Shown here: positions 8,745-17,017 of the stretch, in pieces | How the letters are laid out: every line of letters begins with the position of its first letter | Position numbering within the stretch: position 1 is the stretch's first letter | Assembly (NCBI GenBank): GCA_963742725.1 | Contig: CAVUMX010000004.1 | Span: forward strand, 248,001 to 312,000 | DNA length: 64,000 nt | Reading direction: 5' to 3' | Origin: CAVVAL01 sp963742725 | GTDB lineage: Bacteria > Actinomycetota > Actinomycetes > Mycobacteriales > Cryptosporangiaceae | Made by a program: the position numbers and the translations under genes | Notes under the pieces: generated by a model | Databases searched by the model: none | The model's input: only the letters and a program-made list of their open reading frames with translations | Told to the model about the DNA's origin: nothing

Positions 8745-9709
8745 ATAGCGTCATCGAGAACCTGCTGCCGCCGGACTTCCTCGGCGAGGCGTTGCGCGCA
8801 GACGCCCAGCGCGGCCTCACGAGCGAGCCCAAGTGGCTGCCGCCGAAATGGTTCTACGACGAGCGGGGCAGTGTCCTGTTCGACGAGATCACCCGCCTGC
8901 CCGAGTACTACCCGACGCGCGCCGAGCGGGAGATCCTGATCGACCGCGCGGACGCCATCGCCCAGGACTCCGACGCCACGACGCTGGTCGAGCTGGGGTC
9001 CGGATCGTCGGAGAAGACCCGCGTGCTGCTGGACGCGATGCGCCGGCACGGGACGCTGGAGCGGTACGTGCCGGTGGACGTGTCGGACACGGCGCTCGCG
9101 GAGGCGGCCGCCGCGCTGACGGGCGAGTACCCGGGGCTGGCCGTCCACGGTGTCGTCGCCGACTTCGAGCACCAGCTGAACCAGCTCCCCACCGGCGGCC
9201 GCCGGATGGTGGCGTTCCTGGGCGGCACGATCGGCAACCTGGTGCCGGAGGACCGGGCCCAGTTCTTCGCCGACCTGCGGCGCACCCTGGTGCCGGGCGA
9301 CGCGCTGCTGCTCGGCACCGACCTGGTCAAGAGCGCGGACGTGCTGGTGCCGGCGTACGACGACGCCGCCGGGGTGACGGCCGCGTTCAACAGGAACGTC
9401 CTGGCCGTCCTCAACCGGGAGTTGAAGGCCGACTTCGATCTGGACGCGTTCGAGCACGTGGCGCTCTGGGACCCGTACCACGAGTGGATCGAGATGCGTC
9501 TGCGCGCCCGCCGCGAGATGGACGTCCACGTCGCCGGGCTGGACCTCGACGTCCACTTCGCGGCCGGTGAGGAGATGCGGACGGAGGTGTCCGCCAAGTT
9601 CCGCCGCGAGGGTATCGAGGCCGAGCTGAACGCCGCCGGTTTCCTCCTGACGGACTGGTGGACCGACACCGGCGACCGCTTCGCCCTGTCGCTCAGCATG
9701 GCGCACTGA
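8741..9709 (+). CDS. egtD: L-histidine N-alpha-methyltransferase EgtD
   Basis: 322 residues with a GTG start inside the egtC stop. It is a SAM-dependent methyltransferase of the EgtD family: KWFYDERGSVLFDEIT and PEYYPTRAEREIL near the start are signature stretches, TLVELGSGSSEKTRVLLD is the SAM-binding loop, and FLGGTIGNLVPEDR precedes the histidine-binding region. It trimethylates histidine to hercynine, the first pathway step. No egtE beta-lyase gene follows; the next gene is murI on its own transcript, so that last step must be encoded elsewhere or be done by a general PLP lyase. Confidence 0.95.
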   Translation: MNSVIENLLPPDFLGEALRADAQRGLTSEPKWLPPKWFYDERGSVLFDEITRLPEYYPTRAEREILIDRADAIAQDSDATTLVELGSGSSEKTRVLLDAMRRHGTLERYVPVDVSDTALAEAAAALTGEYPGLAVHGVVADFEHQLNQLPTGGRRMVAFLGGTIGNLVPEDRAQFFADLRRTLVPGDALLLGTDLVKSADVLVPAYDDAAGVTAAFNRNVLAVLNRELKADFDLDAFEHVALWDPYHEWIEMRLRARREMDVHVAGLDLDVHFAAGEEMRTEVSAKFRREGIEAELNAAGFLLTDWWTDTGDRFALSLSMAH

Positions 9710-9825
9710 AAGTGATCGCAGGTGTACGTTTCGTGCGCATCTGGAGACACTCGTCACAGAGGCCGCGGTCACCTTGTCGGCTTCTTGACAGGCGGTGACA
9801 TGCCGCGGGGACGTACGCTCGCCTG

Positions 9826-10668
9826 GTGACGGATGCGCCCATCGGGATCTTCGACTCGGGGGTCGGCGGGCTCACCGTGGCTCGCGCGATCCTCGATCAG
9901 CTACCCCACGAACAGGTCCTGTACGTGGGTGACACGGCACACGTGCCGTACGGTCCGAAGCCGCTCGCCGAGGTGCGCCGGTACGCGCTCGACGTCATGG
10001 ACCATCTCGTCGACTCGGGCGTGAAGATGCTCGTCATCGCGTGCAACTCGGCGTCGGCGGCGTGCCTGCGGGATGCCCGCGAGCGGTACGACGTGCCGGT
10101 CGTGGAGGTCGTACTGCCGGCGGTGCGCCGCGCGGTCGCCGCCACCCGCACCGGCCGGATCGGCGTGATCGGCACCCAGGCGACGGTCACGTCCCAGGCG
10201 TACGACGACGCGTTCCACGCCGCGCCGGGCGTCACCCTCACGTCCGTGGCCTGCCCTGAGTTCGTCTCGTTCGTCGAACGTGGGGTCACCAGCGGCCGGC
10301 AGATCCTGGGCCTGGCCCAGGGGTACCTGGAGCCGTTGCAGCGCGCCGAGGTGGACACCCTGGTCCTCGGCTGCACGCACTACCCGCTGCTGACCGGGGT
10401 GATCGGGCTCGCGATGGGAGACGGCGTGACGCTGGTGTCGAGCGCGGACGAGACAGCCAAGGACGTGTACCGCGTCCTGACCCGTCGCGACCTGCTGCGC
10501 CCCGACGACGCGCCGCCGCCCCGCCATCGTTTCCTCGCGACAGGCGACGCGGAGCCGTTCGCCCGCCTCGGCCGCCGGTTCCTGGGTCCTCAGGTGAACG
10601 CCGAGCACACGGGCGCGTTCGCCACGATCGACGGTTCGCCCGTCCGCACCTCGGGGGTGGCCAGATGA
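9826..10668 (+). CDS. murI: glutamate racemase
   Basis: 280 residues from GTG at 9826. PIGIFDSGVGGLTVARAI is the canonical N-terminus, VIACNSASAACL contains the first catalytic cysteine and LVLGCTHYPLL the second. It supplies D-glutamate for peptidoglycan. The leader contains TTGACA at 9785-9790 and a TACGCT -10-like hexamer at 9814-9819, but their spacing is long; the -10 alone sits six bases before GTG, which would suit a leaderless mRNA. It overlaps the following MBL gene by ATGA, the conserved actinobacterial pair. Confidence 0.95.
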   Translation: MTDAPIGIFDSGVGGLTVARAILDQLPHEQVLYVGDTAHVPYGPKPLAEVRRYALDVMDHLVDSGVKMLVIACNSASAACLRDARERYDVPVVEVVLPAVRRAVAATRTGRIGVIGTQATVTSQAYDDAFHAAPGVTLTSVACPEFVSFVERGVTSGRQILGLAQGYLEPLQRAEVDTLVLGCTHYPLLTGVIGLAMGDGVTLVSSADETAKDVYRVLTRRDLLRPDDAPPPRHRFLATGDAEPFARLGRRFLGPQVNAEHTGAFATIDGSPVRTSGVAR

Positions 10669-11432
10669 AGCTCACCGTGCTCGGCTGCGCCGGGAGCTTC
10701 CCCGGCCCGGACTCGCCCTGCTCCGCGTATCTCGTCGAAGCCGACGGGTTCCGGCTCCTCGTCGACTTCGGCACCGGTTCGCTCGGCGCGTTGCAGCGGT
10801 ATCCCGGCATAGACGCCATCGACGCCATCCTGCTCAGCCACCTGCACTGCGACCACATGCTCGACGCGTGCAGCTACGTCGTGGTGCGGCGGTACAACCC
10901 GTCCGGGCCGCTGCCGGCGCTGCCGCTGTACGGGCCGGCGGGCACGGCCGAACGGCTCTCGTGCATCTACGGCACCGACAACCAGACATCCACTGTGGAC
11001 GACGTGTACGACGTCCGGACGCTGGTGCCCGGCGAGTTCGAGATCGGGCCGTTCCGGATCCACGCCGACCGAATGAACCATCCGGTCGAGACGTTCGGGT
11101 TCCGCATCGAGCACGGCGGCGCCGCGATGGCGTACTCCGCCGACACCGGCGTCACCGAGGCGCTGGTCACCCTGGCGCGCGACGTCGACCTGCTGCTGTG
11201 CGAGGCGTCCTACCTGGACAGTGAACCGCACCCCGCCGACCTGCACCTGACCGGCCGCGAAGCCGGCGAGCACGCGCGCAAGGCCGGTGCGCGCCGCCTC
11301 GTCCTGACCCACCTCGTGGACGCCTGGGGTGACGCCGACGCGACCCTGGCCGAGGCCTCGGCCGCGTTCGACGGCACCGTGGAACTGGCCCGTCCGGGCG
11401 CGACGTACGAGCTGGCCCCGGCCCGCCGCTAA
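10665..11432 (+). CDS. MBL-fold hydrolase, Rv1339-like (probable cyclic nucleotide phosphodiesterase)
   Basis: 255 residues, ATG overlapping murI. The metal-binding motif SHLHCDHMLD (His59, His61, Asp63, His64) and later HPVETFGFRI and ADTGVTEALV match the metallo-beta-lactamase fold. The protein resembles mycobacterial Rv1339, which lies between murI and rph-rdgB and has been described as an atypical class II cAMP phosphodiesterase. That function is taken from the homologue, not shown here. The usual downstream partners rph and rdgB are displaced 17.5 kb to the right in this genome. Confidence 0.85.
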   Translation: MKLTVLGCAGSFPGPDSPCSAYLVEADGFRLLVDFGTGSLGALQRYPGIDAIDAILLSHLHCDHMLDACSYVVVRRYNPSGPLPALPLYGPAGTAERLSCIYGTDNQTSTVDDVYDVRTLVPGEFEIGPFRIHADRMNHPVETFGFRIEHGGAAMAYSADTGVTEALVTLARDVDLLLCEASYLDSEPHPADLHLTGREAGEHARKAGARRLVLTHLVDAWGDADATLAEASAAFDGTVELARPGATYELAPARR

Positions 11433-11482
11433 GCCCGCCGCGCCGCCGCGCCGGGCCGCCGCCCGCCCGCCCGCCCGCCGAG

Positions 11483-11533
11483 TTTCGGACTTTTGAGGGT
11501 TCCGGCGGTCACCGCACCCTCAAAAGTCCGAAA
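11483..11533. repeat. 51-bp palindromic element, copy 1
   Basis: Left arm TTTCGGACTTTTGAGGGT (11483-11500) and its exact complement (11516-11533) enclose the 15-nt centre TCCGGCGGTCACCGC, in which GCGGT and ACCGC can pair. It lies between the convergent MBL and rhodanese genes. Three further copies with identical arms occur at 36931, 46892 and 51685. Confidence 0.9.
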
Positions 11534-11581
11534 GTCGGGGGGCACCGTGGCGGCACGGCGGGGGCACGGCGGGTGGGGACC

Positions 11582-11986
11582 TCAGTGAGTGGGCAGGCCG
11601 GCGTCGCGCCAGGCCAGGAAGCCGCCCACGAGGTCCGTGGCGCGGTGCAGCCCGAGGTCCTGGAGAGCGGCGGCGGCGAGGCTCGACGTGTACCCCTCGG
11701 AACAGGCCACGATGACCCGGACGTCGTACCCGGTGGCCTCGGGGACCTTGGCGTCGCTCTCCGGGTCGAACCGCCATTCGAGGTGGTTGCGTTCGATGAT
11801 CAGCGCGTCCGGGAACGCGCCCTCGGCGGCGCGTAGGGCGGCCGGGCGGATGTCCACCAGGATCGCGTCGCCGGCGGTCAGCTCCGCGTGCGCCTCCTCT
11901 GCGGTGACGCGGACGATGCGGTCGCGGGCGGCGGCGAGGATCTCGTCGATGCTGCGCGCGCCGGGGGGTCGGGTCTGCACGCTCAC
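11582..11986 (-). CDS. rhodanese-like sulfurtransferase
   Basis: 134 residues from the GTG at 11986, chosen because it forms a GTGA overlap with the cysteine dioxygenase stop; the longer frame to 12040 lies wholly within that gene. It is a single rhodanese domain. The catalytic loop is VACSEGYTSSLAA with cysteine as the thiol nucleophile, preceded by DAILVDIRP and followed by VGGFLAWRDAGLP. Such enzymes handle persulfide sulfur. Coupling to cysteine dioxygenase and an upstream leader peptide places it in oxidation of cysteine-derived sulfur. Confidence 0.88.
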   Translation of the reverse strand: MSVQTRPPGARSIDEILAAARDRIVRVTAEEAHAELTAGDAILVDIRPAALRAAEGAFPDALIIERNHLEWRFDPESDAKVPEATGYDVRVIVACSEGYTSSLAAAALQDLGLHRATDLVGGFLAWRDAGLPTH

Positions 11987-12456
11987 CAGTCTGCCCCAGC
12001 CCGCTCCACGGCCGCGACGACCGCGCCGCGGCGCGTCCACCGGTACCGCGTCATGGTCGTGATCGTCGGGTTGTAGACGTGGACGCTCACGGCCGGCGCG
12101 GATCCGAGGTTGACCACGTCGTGGAGGTGGTGCGGTCCGAACGCGCGGACCTGGCCGGCCTTGCGGCTGGACGTGAGGAGCCGGGGCGGCCCGGTGCGGC
12201 CGGTCTGCACGGAGTGCTCGTGCAGCACGCCCGTGACCACGACGAACGCCCCCGAGGCGCCGCCGTGGTCGTGCAGGCCGGTGCCTTGCCCGGGGAGCCA
12301 GCTGAGGATCCAGGCCTCCACGTCCAGGCCGGTGTCGATGCGCTGGTACCAGCGGCGGTCGGCGTCGAACTGGACGGTCGGCAGCCAGCGCGCGGAATCG
12401 GCGACGACGTGGTCGATGACGCTGCGCAGGTCGGTGGCGGTGGTGGTGACGGTCAT
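11983..12456 (-). CDS. cysteine dioxygenase type I
   Basis: 157 residues; strong Shine-Dalgarno AAGGAAGGA before ATG at 12456. The cupin iron site is visible as LHDHGGASGAF (two His) and FGPHHLHDVVNL plus SVHVYNP later. The enzyme oxidises cysteine thiol to cysteine sulfinate with O2. It is translationally coupled to the rhodanese gene and lies 37 bp after a short leader-peptide ORF, so the operon is probably controlled by cysteine or sulfur status through attenuation. Confidence 0.9.
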   Translation of the reverse strand: MTVTTTATDLRSVIDHVVADSARWLPTVQFDADRRWYQRIDTGLDVEAWILSWLPGQGTGLHDHGGASGAFVVVTGVLHEHSVQTGRTGPPRLLTSSRKAGQVRAFGPHHLHDVVNLGSAPAVSVHVYNPTITTMTRYRWTRRGAVVAAVERAGADW

Positions 12457-12493
12457 GGCGGGGTCCTTCCTTCTGAACGGTGACGGGCCGGAT

Positions 12494-12574
12494 TCAGAGG
12501 GACGGACAGAGCGCGCTCGCGACGCGGACGAGGTCGACGCGCAGCCGTCTCGTCAGCAGCGCGGTCGTCGTCAT
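12494..12574 (-). CDS. 26-residue regulatory leader peptide
   Basis: ATG at 12574 to TGA at 12494 encodes 26 residues containing LRVDLVRVASALC. This LxVDLxRxASALC pattern is that of the putative leader peptides found before sulfur-metabolism operons in Streptomyces and relatives. The cysteine codon is the fourth from the end. It lies directly before the cysteine dioxygenase gene. A -10 hexamer ends seven bases before ATG, so the leader is probably translated from a leaderless mRNA. A role in cysteine-responsive attenuation is inferred from known cases. Confidence 0.8.
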   Translation of the reverse strand: MTTTALLTRRLRVDLVRVASALCPSL

Positions 12575-12581
12575 GCGCCCG

Positions 12582-12610
12582 AGTAAACCACAGTATTCCT
12601 ATCAATTCAA
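12582..12610 (-). promoter_or_regulatory. promoter of the leader peptide / cysteine dioxygenase operon
   Basis: On the minus strand TTGAAT (12610-12605) and TTTACT (12587-12582) are separated by exactly 17 nt. Transcription would begin at or beside the A of the leader ATG at 12574. The spacer contains GATAGGAATAC, and the promoter is AT-rich against its surroundings. Confidence 0.55.
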
Positions 12611-12724
12611 TCGGGATTGTGTGGGCCGCCGTCTGGCCGTTCTCGAACAGCTCGATCAGGCCGTGAGCGAACCTTGCGGCGGGTTCAGGGGGACGGCGGG
12701 TTCAAGGGGACGGCGGGTCCAGGG

Positions 12725-12801
12725 GCGATGGTGCGGGTGTCGTCCGGGAGGCGGCGGGTTCAGGGCGCGATGGTGCGGGTGTCGTCCGGGAGGCGGCGGG
12801 T
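12725..12801. repeat. tandem duplication of the selB 3' end
   Basis: Two identical 35-nt copies (12725-12759 and 12767-12801) lie at a 42-nt period. One copy encodes the last residues of SelB and the other lies just after the selB stop. Three imperfect 17-nt units of the type GGCGGGTTCAGGGGGAC (12678-12726) extend the repetitive tract towards the leader peptide promoter. The remaining stretch 12611-12677 shows no recognisable gene. Confidence 0.85.
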
Positions 12802-14514
12802 GGCGCCGTGCCGGTCCAGCAGTTCCAGCAGCGGGACGGCGACCCGACGGCTGGTGCCCAGCGCCTGCCTGGCGTCGCTGAGCGTGAACGGCTGCGGCAG
12901 CGCCGCCAGCACGGACACGGCGTCGTCGAGGGCGCCGGGCAGCAGCATGACGCCGTCGGCGAGCCGGAGCAGCGCACCGGCCCGCACGGCCGCGCCGAGT
13001 TCGCGCGGGCCCAGGCGCAGTGCGGCGAGGCGCGGGGCGTCCGGGGCGGCGAACGGGCTGCGGACCAGGTCGGCGCGGAGCTGTTCGACGGCGTCCGCGA
13101 CGGCCGGCGGCAGTGGCGGGCCGGCGTCGGCGCGGTGGATCCGCCCGCCGGCGGCGACGAGCGGGGGAGCGACCAGCGCCTCCACGAGCGCCTGGTCGGG
13201 CAGGTCCAACCGCTGCGTCAGCGCGGCGGCGGGTACGCCGGACTCCAGCGGATGGTCCGCCGCGTACCGGGTGACCTCCTCCGCGAGCCGCGTGCGCAGG
13301 TCCGCCCAGTGTCCGGGGTCGGCGAGCCAGTCGCCGGCCACCGGCGCGCCCCGGGCAGGCACGCCCATCCGGGCCAGCTCGCCGCGCCGCGCCAGGCCAC
13401 GGCGGCGCAGTTCGCCGGCTTCGTCCGGACGGCCGTCCAGCTCCGCCAGTACCGCCGCCCTGGCCGCCGCCGAGCCCCGGCGGCGCAGCGCGGGCGGCGC
13501 CACGTCGAGTACGACGGCGCCCCCGGCGACGCTCCGCCGGCCGGGATCGCGCAGCACGGCCCGGTCGCCCACGTGCAGCGGAAGCGGGCGGGCCAACCGG
13601 AGGCGGGCCGTGTCGGCGCCGAGCGGCCGGACCCGGGCCGCGACGGCGGCACTGCCGACGTGCAGCATGACCTCCGCCGGGAGCGACGCCACCGGCTCAC
13701 CGACCAGCCGGACGTCAACCAGCTCGGCGACGCCGTACCGGTCCGGCGTGACCAGCGCGTCGCCGCGCCGCACCTCGTCCCGCTCGACCCCGCGCAGGTT
13801 GAGCGCCACCCTGGCCACGGCCGTGACCCGCTTCGCTCCGGCCCCGAGCGACTGCACGGCCCGCACGCGTACCGGACGCCGCCCGGCCAGTTCCAGCTCG
13901 TCGCCCACGCGCACCTCTCCGGCCGACAGCGTGCCCGTGACCACCGTGCCGCTCCCTCGGATCGAGAACGACCGGTCGACCCACATCCGGACCGGCGCCG
14001 CCAGGTCTGGCGCGGGCAGCCGGGCCACCAGCCGGTCCAGCGCGCCGCGCAGATCGGGTATCCCGGCGCCGGTGGCCGCGCTCACCACGACGTGGTCGAC
14101 CGCGCCGAGCGAGGTCGCGGCGAGCTCGGCGAGGGCCTGCTCGGCCGCCTCGCGCGGGTCGGCGAGATCGGACCGGGTGACCGCCAACAGCCCGTGCTCC
14201 ACGCCGAGCGAGTCCACGACGGCGAGGTGCTCGGCGGACTGGGGCATCCAGCCCTCGTCGGCGGCGACCACGAACAGCACCGCCGGCGCGGGTCCGACCC
14301 CGGCGAGCATGTTCGGGACGAACCGCTCGTGGCCGGGCACGTCGACGAACGCGAGCTGCTCGCCGGACGGGAGCGCGGTCCAGGCGAAGCCGAGGTCGAT
14401 CGTCATGCCCCGGCGGCGTTCCTCCGCCCAGCGGTCGGGCTCCATCCCGGTCAGCGCCCGTACCAGCGTGGACTTGCCGTGGTCGACATGGCCAGCCGTC
14501 GCGACGACATGCAT
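12760..14514 (-). CDS. selB: selenocysteine-specific translation elongation factor
   Basis: 584 residues from ATG at 14514; an in-frame ATG at 14547 inside selA is less like the family, which starts MHVVATAGHVDHGKST. GTPase motifs are AGHVDHGKST, DVPGHERFVPNML and VTRSDL. Beta-barrel domains follow, then winged-helix repeats at the C-terminus that bind the SECIS hairpin in mRNA. It delivers Sec-tRNA to UGA codons. It lies 16 nt after selA on the same strand. The 3' end is tandemly duplicated just beyond the stop. Confidence 0.95.
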   Translation of the reverse strand: MHVVATAGHVDHGKSTLVRALTGMEPDRWAEERRRGMTIDLGFAWTALPSGEQLAFVDVPGHERFVPNMLAGVGPAPAVLFVVAADEGWMPQSAEHLAVVDSLGVEHGLLAVTRSDLADPREAAEQALAELAATSLGAVDHVVVSAATGAGIPDLRGALDRLVARLPAPDLAAPVRMWVDRSFSIRGSGTVVTGTLSAGEVRVGDELELAGRRPVRVRAVQSLGAGAKRVTAVARVALNLRGVERDEVRRGDALVTPDRYGVAELVDVRLVGEPVASLPAEVMLHVGSAAVAARVRPLGADTARLRLARPLPLHVGDRAVLRDPGRRSVAGGAVVLDVAPPALRRRGSAAARAAVLAELDGRPDEAGELRRRGLARRGELARMGVPARGAPVAGDWLADPGHWADLRTRLAEEVTRYAADHPLESGVPAAALTQRLDLPDQALVEALVAPPLVAAGGRIHRADAGPPLPPAVADAVEQLRADLVRSPFAAPDAPRLAALRLGPRELGAAVRAGALLRLADGVMLLPGALDDAVSVLAALPQPFTLSDARQALGTSRRVAVPLLELLDRHGATRRLPDDTRTIAP

Positions 14515-14530
14515 CAGAACTCCCCGTGCA

Positions 14531-15811
14531 TCAGAGTTCCCTGGCACTCCGGACGGCCACCAGCAGCGTGTCGTCCAGCTCGGGCGGCACGCACCGCAGG
14601 TCCAGCAGCAGCCGGCCGTGCTCGACGCGGCCCAGCACGGGCGGCTCGCCCCGGCGCAGCGGCTCCGCGTACCGCTCCGGCAGCGCGAGCGCCCAGGACG
14701 GCAACTCGACGCCGGGCGCTCCGCCGCCGCCCACCACGGCCACGCAGGCCACCACGTCGACGGCCAGCGCGCCCGCGAGACGCTCCGCGCGGGTACGCAG
14801 CACGGCTGCCTCGACGCGCAACGCCGACCAGACCGGGGTGACCGGCCCGTTCAGCGTCGTCTCCAGGGCGGCGAGGGTGAGCTTGTCCACGCGCAGCGCA
14901 CGGGCGAGGGGGTGCCTCCGCAGCCGCTCGACCAGGTCCTTCTCACCCAGCAGCAGACCGGCCTGCGGTCCGCCGAGCAACTTGTCGCCGCTCGCGGTCA
15001 CCAGCGCGGCGCCCGCCGCCAGCGTGGACGCGGCGTCCGGCTCGTCGGGCAGCAGCGGGTCGGGGGCGAGCAGGCCTGATCCGATGTCCGCCACTACGGG
15101 TGCGCCCAGCCCGGCCAGGACCGACACCGGTACGGCGGCGGTGAAACCACGCACCACGAAGTTCGACGGATGGACCTTCAACACGAACCCGGTCCCGGGA
15201 CCGATGGCAGCGGCGTAGTCGGCGGCGCTGGTGCGGTTCGTCGTGCCGACCTCGCGCAGGCGGGCACCGGTGGAGGCGAGCAGGTCCGGCAGCCGGAAGC
15301 CGTCACCGATCTCCACCAGCTCGCCCCGGCTGACCACGATCTCGCGGCCCTGGGCGAGCGCGGTGGCGGCCAGCACCAGCGCGGCGGCGCCGTTGTTCAC
15401 GACGTGCACCGCCCCGGCCCCCGGTACGGCGGCGGCCAGCGCGTCCAGCGCGCCCCGGCCGCGACGCGCCCGGCGGCCGGTGGCGAGGTCGAGTTCCACG
15501 TCCGTGTAGCCGGCCGCGGCGGCCACCGACGCCACGGCGGCGGCCGACAGCGGCGCCCTGCCGAGGTTCGTGTGGACGACGACGCCCGTCGCGTTGATCA
15601 CCGGGCGCTGGGTCGCGGGGAGCGCGGCCGCCGCCGCCTCCAGCACGTCGTCCGGGGCGAGCTCGCCGCGCCGGGCGCGCTCCTGGACGGCCCTGACGAC
15701 GGCCTTGACCCGCTGCCGCCCGAACGTCTCGGCGGCGAGGACCAGGCGCGGGTCGGCGAGCAGGGCATCGGTGCGCGGCACCCGCCGCCGCGGATCGGCA
15801 CGACCGTTCAC
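14531..15811 (-). CDS. selA: L-seryl-tRNA(Sec) selenium transferase
   Basis: 426 residues, GTG start. A PLP enzyme converting Ser-tRNA(Sec) to Sec-tRNA(Sec) with selenophosphate. Family landmarks are PVINATGVVVHTNLGRAPLS, a glycine-rich VVNNGAAALVLA, REVGTTNRTSAADY, and SGDKLLGGPQAG holding the PLP-binding lysine. Length is close to that of other bacterial SelA proteins. It is divergent from selD across a 104-bp interval, so the selAB and selD transcripts start from one intergenic region. Confidence 0.96.
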   Translation of the reverse strand: MNGRADPRRRVPRTDALLADPRLVLAAETFGRQRVKAVVRAVQERARRGELAPDDVLEAAAAALPATQRPVINATGVVVHTNLGRAPLSAAAVASVAAAAGYTDVELDLATGRRARRGRGALDALAAAVPGAGAVHVVNNGAAALVLAATALAQGREIVVSRGELVEIGDGFRLPDLLASTGARLREVGTTNRTSAADYAAAIGPGTGFVLKVHPSNFVVRGFTAAVPVSVLAGLGAPVVADIGSGLLAPDPLLPDEPDAASTLAAGAALVTASGDKLLGGPQAGLLLGEKDLVERLRRHPLARALRVDKLTLAALETTLNGPVTPVWSALRVEAAVLRTRAERLAGALAVDVVACVAVVGGGGAPGVELPSWALALPERYAEPLRRGEPPVLGRVEHGRLLLDLRCVPPELDDTLLVAVRSAREL

Positions 15812-15915
15812 CCGCTACCCCCGCTCACGCCGGGAACGCCCCCGCGCCTCCCCAACATTAGGGTCTGATCACAAGAATCCGGACGCCGCTGGACAGCACG
15901 GGCAAGGATGGATCC

Positions 15916-16911
15916 ATGACGACGATCCTGCCCCGACGGCTCACCGAGTACGCGCACGGCGGTGGCTGCGCCTGCAAGATCCCGCCTGGCGAGCTGGAGG
16001 CGGTCGTCGCCGGCCTCACGGGCGGCGCGGACCAGAGCCTGCTGGTCGGCCTGGACGACGGCGACGACGCGGCGGTGGTCCGAATCGCCGGCGGGACGGC
16101 CGTGGTGGCGACGGCGGACTTCTTCACGCCCGTGGTCGACGACGCGTACGACTGGGGCCGCATCGCCGCGGCGAATGCACTGTCCGATGTGTACGCCATG
16201 GGCGGGACGCCGGTCGTCGCGGTCAACCTGCTGTGCTGGCCCCGGGACCTGCTGCCGATGGAGCTGGCGGCCGAGGTGCTGCGCGGCGGCGTCGACGTGG
16301 CCCGGATCGCCGGCTGCCCGGTCGCGGGCGGGCACAGCGTGGACGATCCGGAGCCGAAGTACGGCATGGCGGTCACGGGCGTCGCCGACCCGGACCGGCT
16401 CCTGCGCAACGACGCAGGCCGCCCCGGCGTGCCGCTGACCCTGACGAAGCCGCTCGGGATCGGCGTGCTGAACAGCCGGCACAAGGCCACCGGGGACGCG
16501 TTCCCGCAGGCGGTCGAGGCGATGACCACGCTCAACCGCGATGCCTCGGTGGCCGCGCTGGCCGCCGGTGCGGTGTGCGCCACGGACGTGACCGGTTTCG
16601 GGTTCCTCGGCCACCTGCACAAGCTGGCGAGGGCGAGCGGGGTGACCGCCGTGGTCGACGCCGCCGCCGTCCCATACCTCGACGGTGCCAGGGACGCGCT
16701 CGCGGACGGCTTCGTCAGCGGCGGCACCCGGCGCAACCTGGACTGGGTCCGGCCGCACCTCGACGCGGGTACGGCCGGCGAGGACGAGCTGCTGCTGCTC
16801 GCCGACGCGCAGACCTCGGGCGGGCTGCTGGTGGCCGGCGAGGTGCCCGGCCACCCGGTGGTCGGCGAGCTGGTCGCGCGCGCCGGCAGCACCACCGTTC
16901 AGGTTCGCTAG
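15916..16911 (+). CDS. selD: selenide, water dikinase (selenophosphate synthetase)
   Basis: 331 residues, ATG start. The N-terminal GGGCACKIPPGEL carries the catalytic Cys/Lys pair of SelD, with cysteine rather than selenocysteine at the active site. DDAAVVRI, TADFFTPVVDD and NALSDVYAMGG are the ATP-binding and metal-binding stretches, and CATDVTGFGFLGHL a later signature. It makes selenophosphate for SelA. Its stop codon directly abuts the 3' end of the convergent tRNA-Sec gene, completing the Sec toolkit within 4.3 kb. Confidence 0.96.
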   Translation: MTTILPRRLTEYAHGGGCACKIPPGELEAVVAGLTGGADQSLLVGLDDGDDAAVVRIAGGTAVVATADFFTPVVDDAYDWGRIAAANALSDVYAMGGTPVVAVNLLCWPRDLLPMELAAEVLRGGVDVARIAGCPVAGGHSVDDPEPKYGMAVTGVADPDRLLRNDAGRPGVPLTLTKPLGIGVLNSRHKATGDAFPQAVEAMTTLNRDASVAALAAGAVCATDVTGFGFLGHLHKLARASGVTAVVDAAAVPYLDGARDALADGFVSGGTRRNLDWVRPHLDAGTAGEDELLLLADAQTSGGLLVAGEVPGHPVVGELVARAGSTTVQVR

Positions 16912-17004
16912 CGGAGGCGTACGGGAATCGAACCCGCCCGGCCGGGGTACCCGGCCGCATCGGTTTTGAAGACCGCGAGGACCACCAGGCACCTGCCCGC
17001 CTCC
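16912..17004 (-). tRNA. selC: tRNA-Sec (anticodon TCA)
   Basis: 93 nt including the discriminator G. Acceptor arms GGAGGCG and CGCCTCC pair; the anticodon loop is CTTCAAA with TCA; a long variable arm can form a strong stem (CGGCCGGG / CCCCGGCCG), and the T arm contains GGGTTCGATTCCC. The long extra arm and UCA anticodon identify tRNA-Sec. CCA is not encoded. It lies 8 nt after the stop of the proposed selenoprotein gene on the same strand. Confidence 0.95.
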
Positions 17005-17011
17005 ACCGCGC

Positions 17012-17017
17012 ACTATA
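17012..17017 (-). promoter_or_regulatory. -10 element for tRNA-Sec overlapping the upstream stop codon
   Basis: TATAGT on the minus strand ends 7 nt before the tRNA-Sec 5' end. It includes the TAG stop of the preceding gene (17013-17015). No convincing -35 was found. Confidence 0.45.

Noticed and set aside
9710..9825. egtE after egtD
   Set aside because: Only 116 bp of non-coding DNA lie between egtD and murI; no PLP lyase gene is present in the window.
11483..11533. Copy 1 of the palindrome as a simple terminator
   Set aside because: It would suit a convergent pair, but identical copies occur in tandem and divergent contexts, so termination cannot be the general role.
12617..15079. 820-codon plus-strand frame
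   Set aside because: It is antisense to selB and selA, with Ser/Arg/Ala-rich composition caused by GC bias and no domain.
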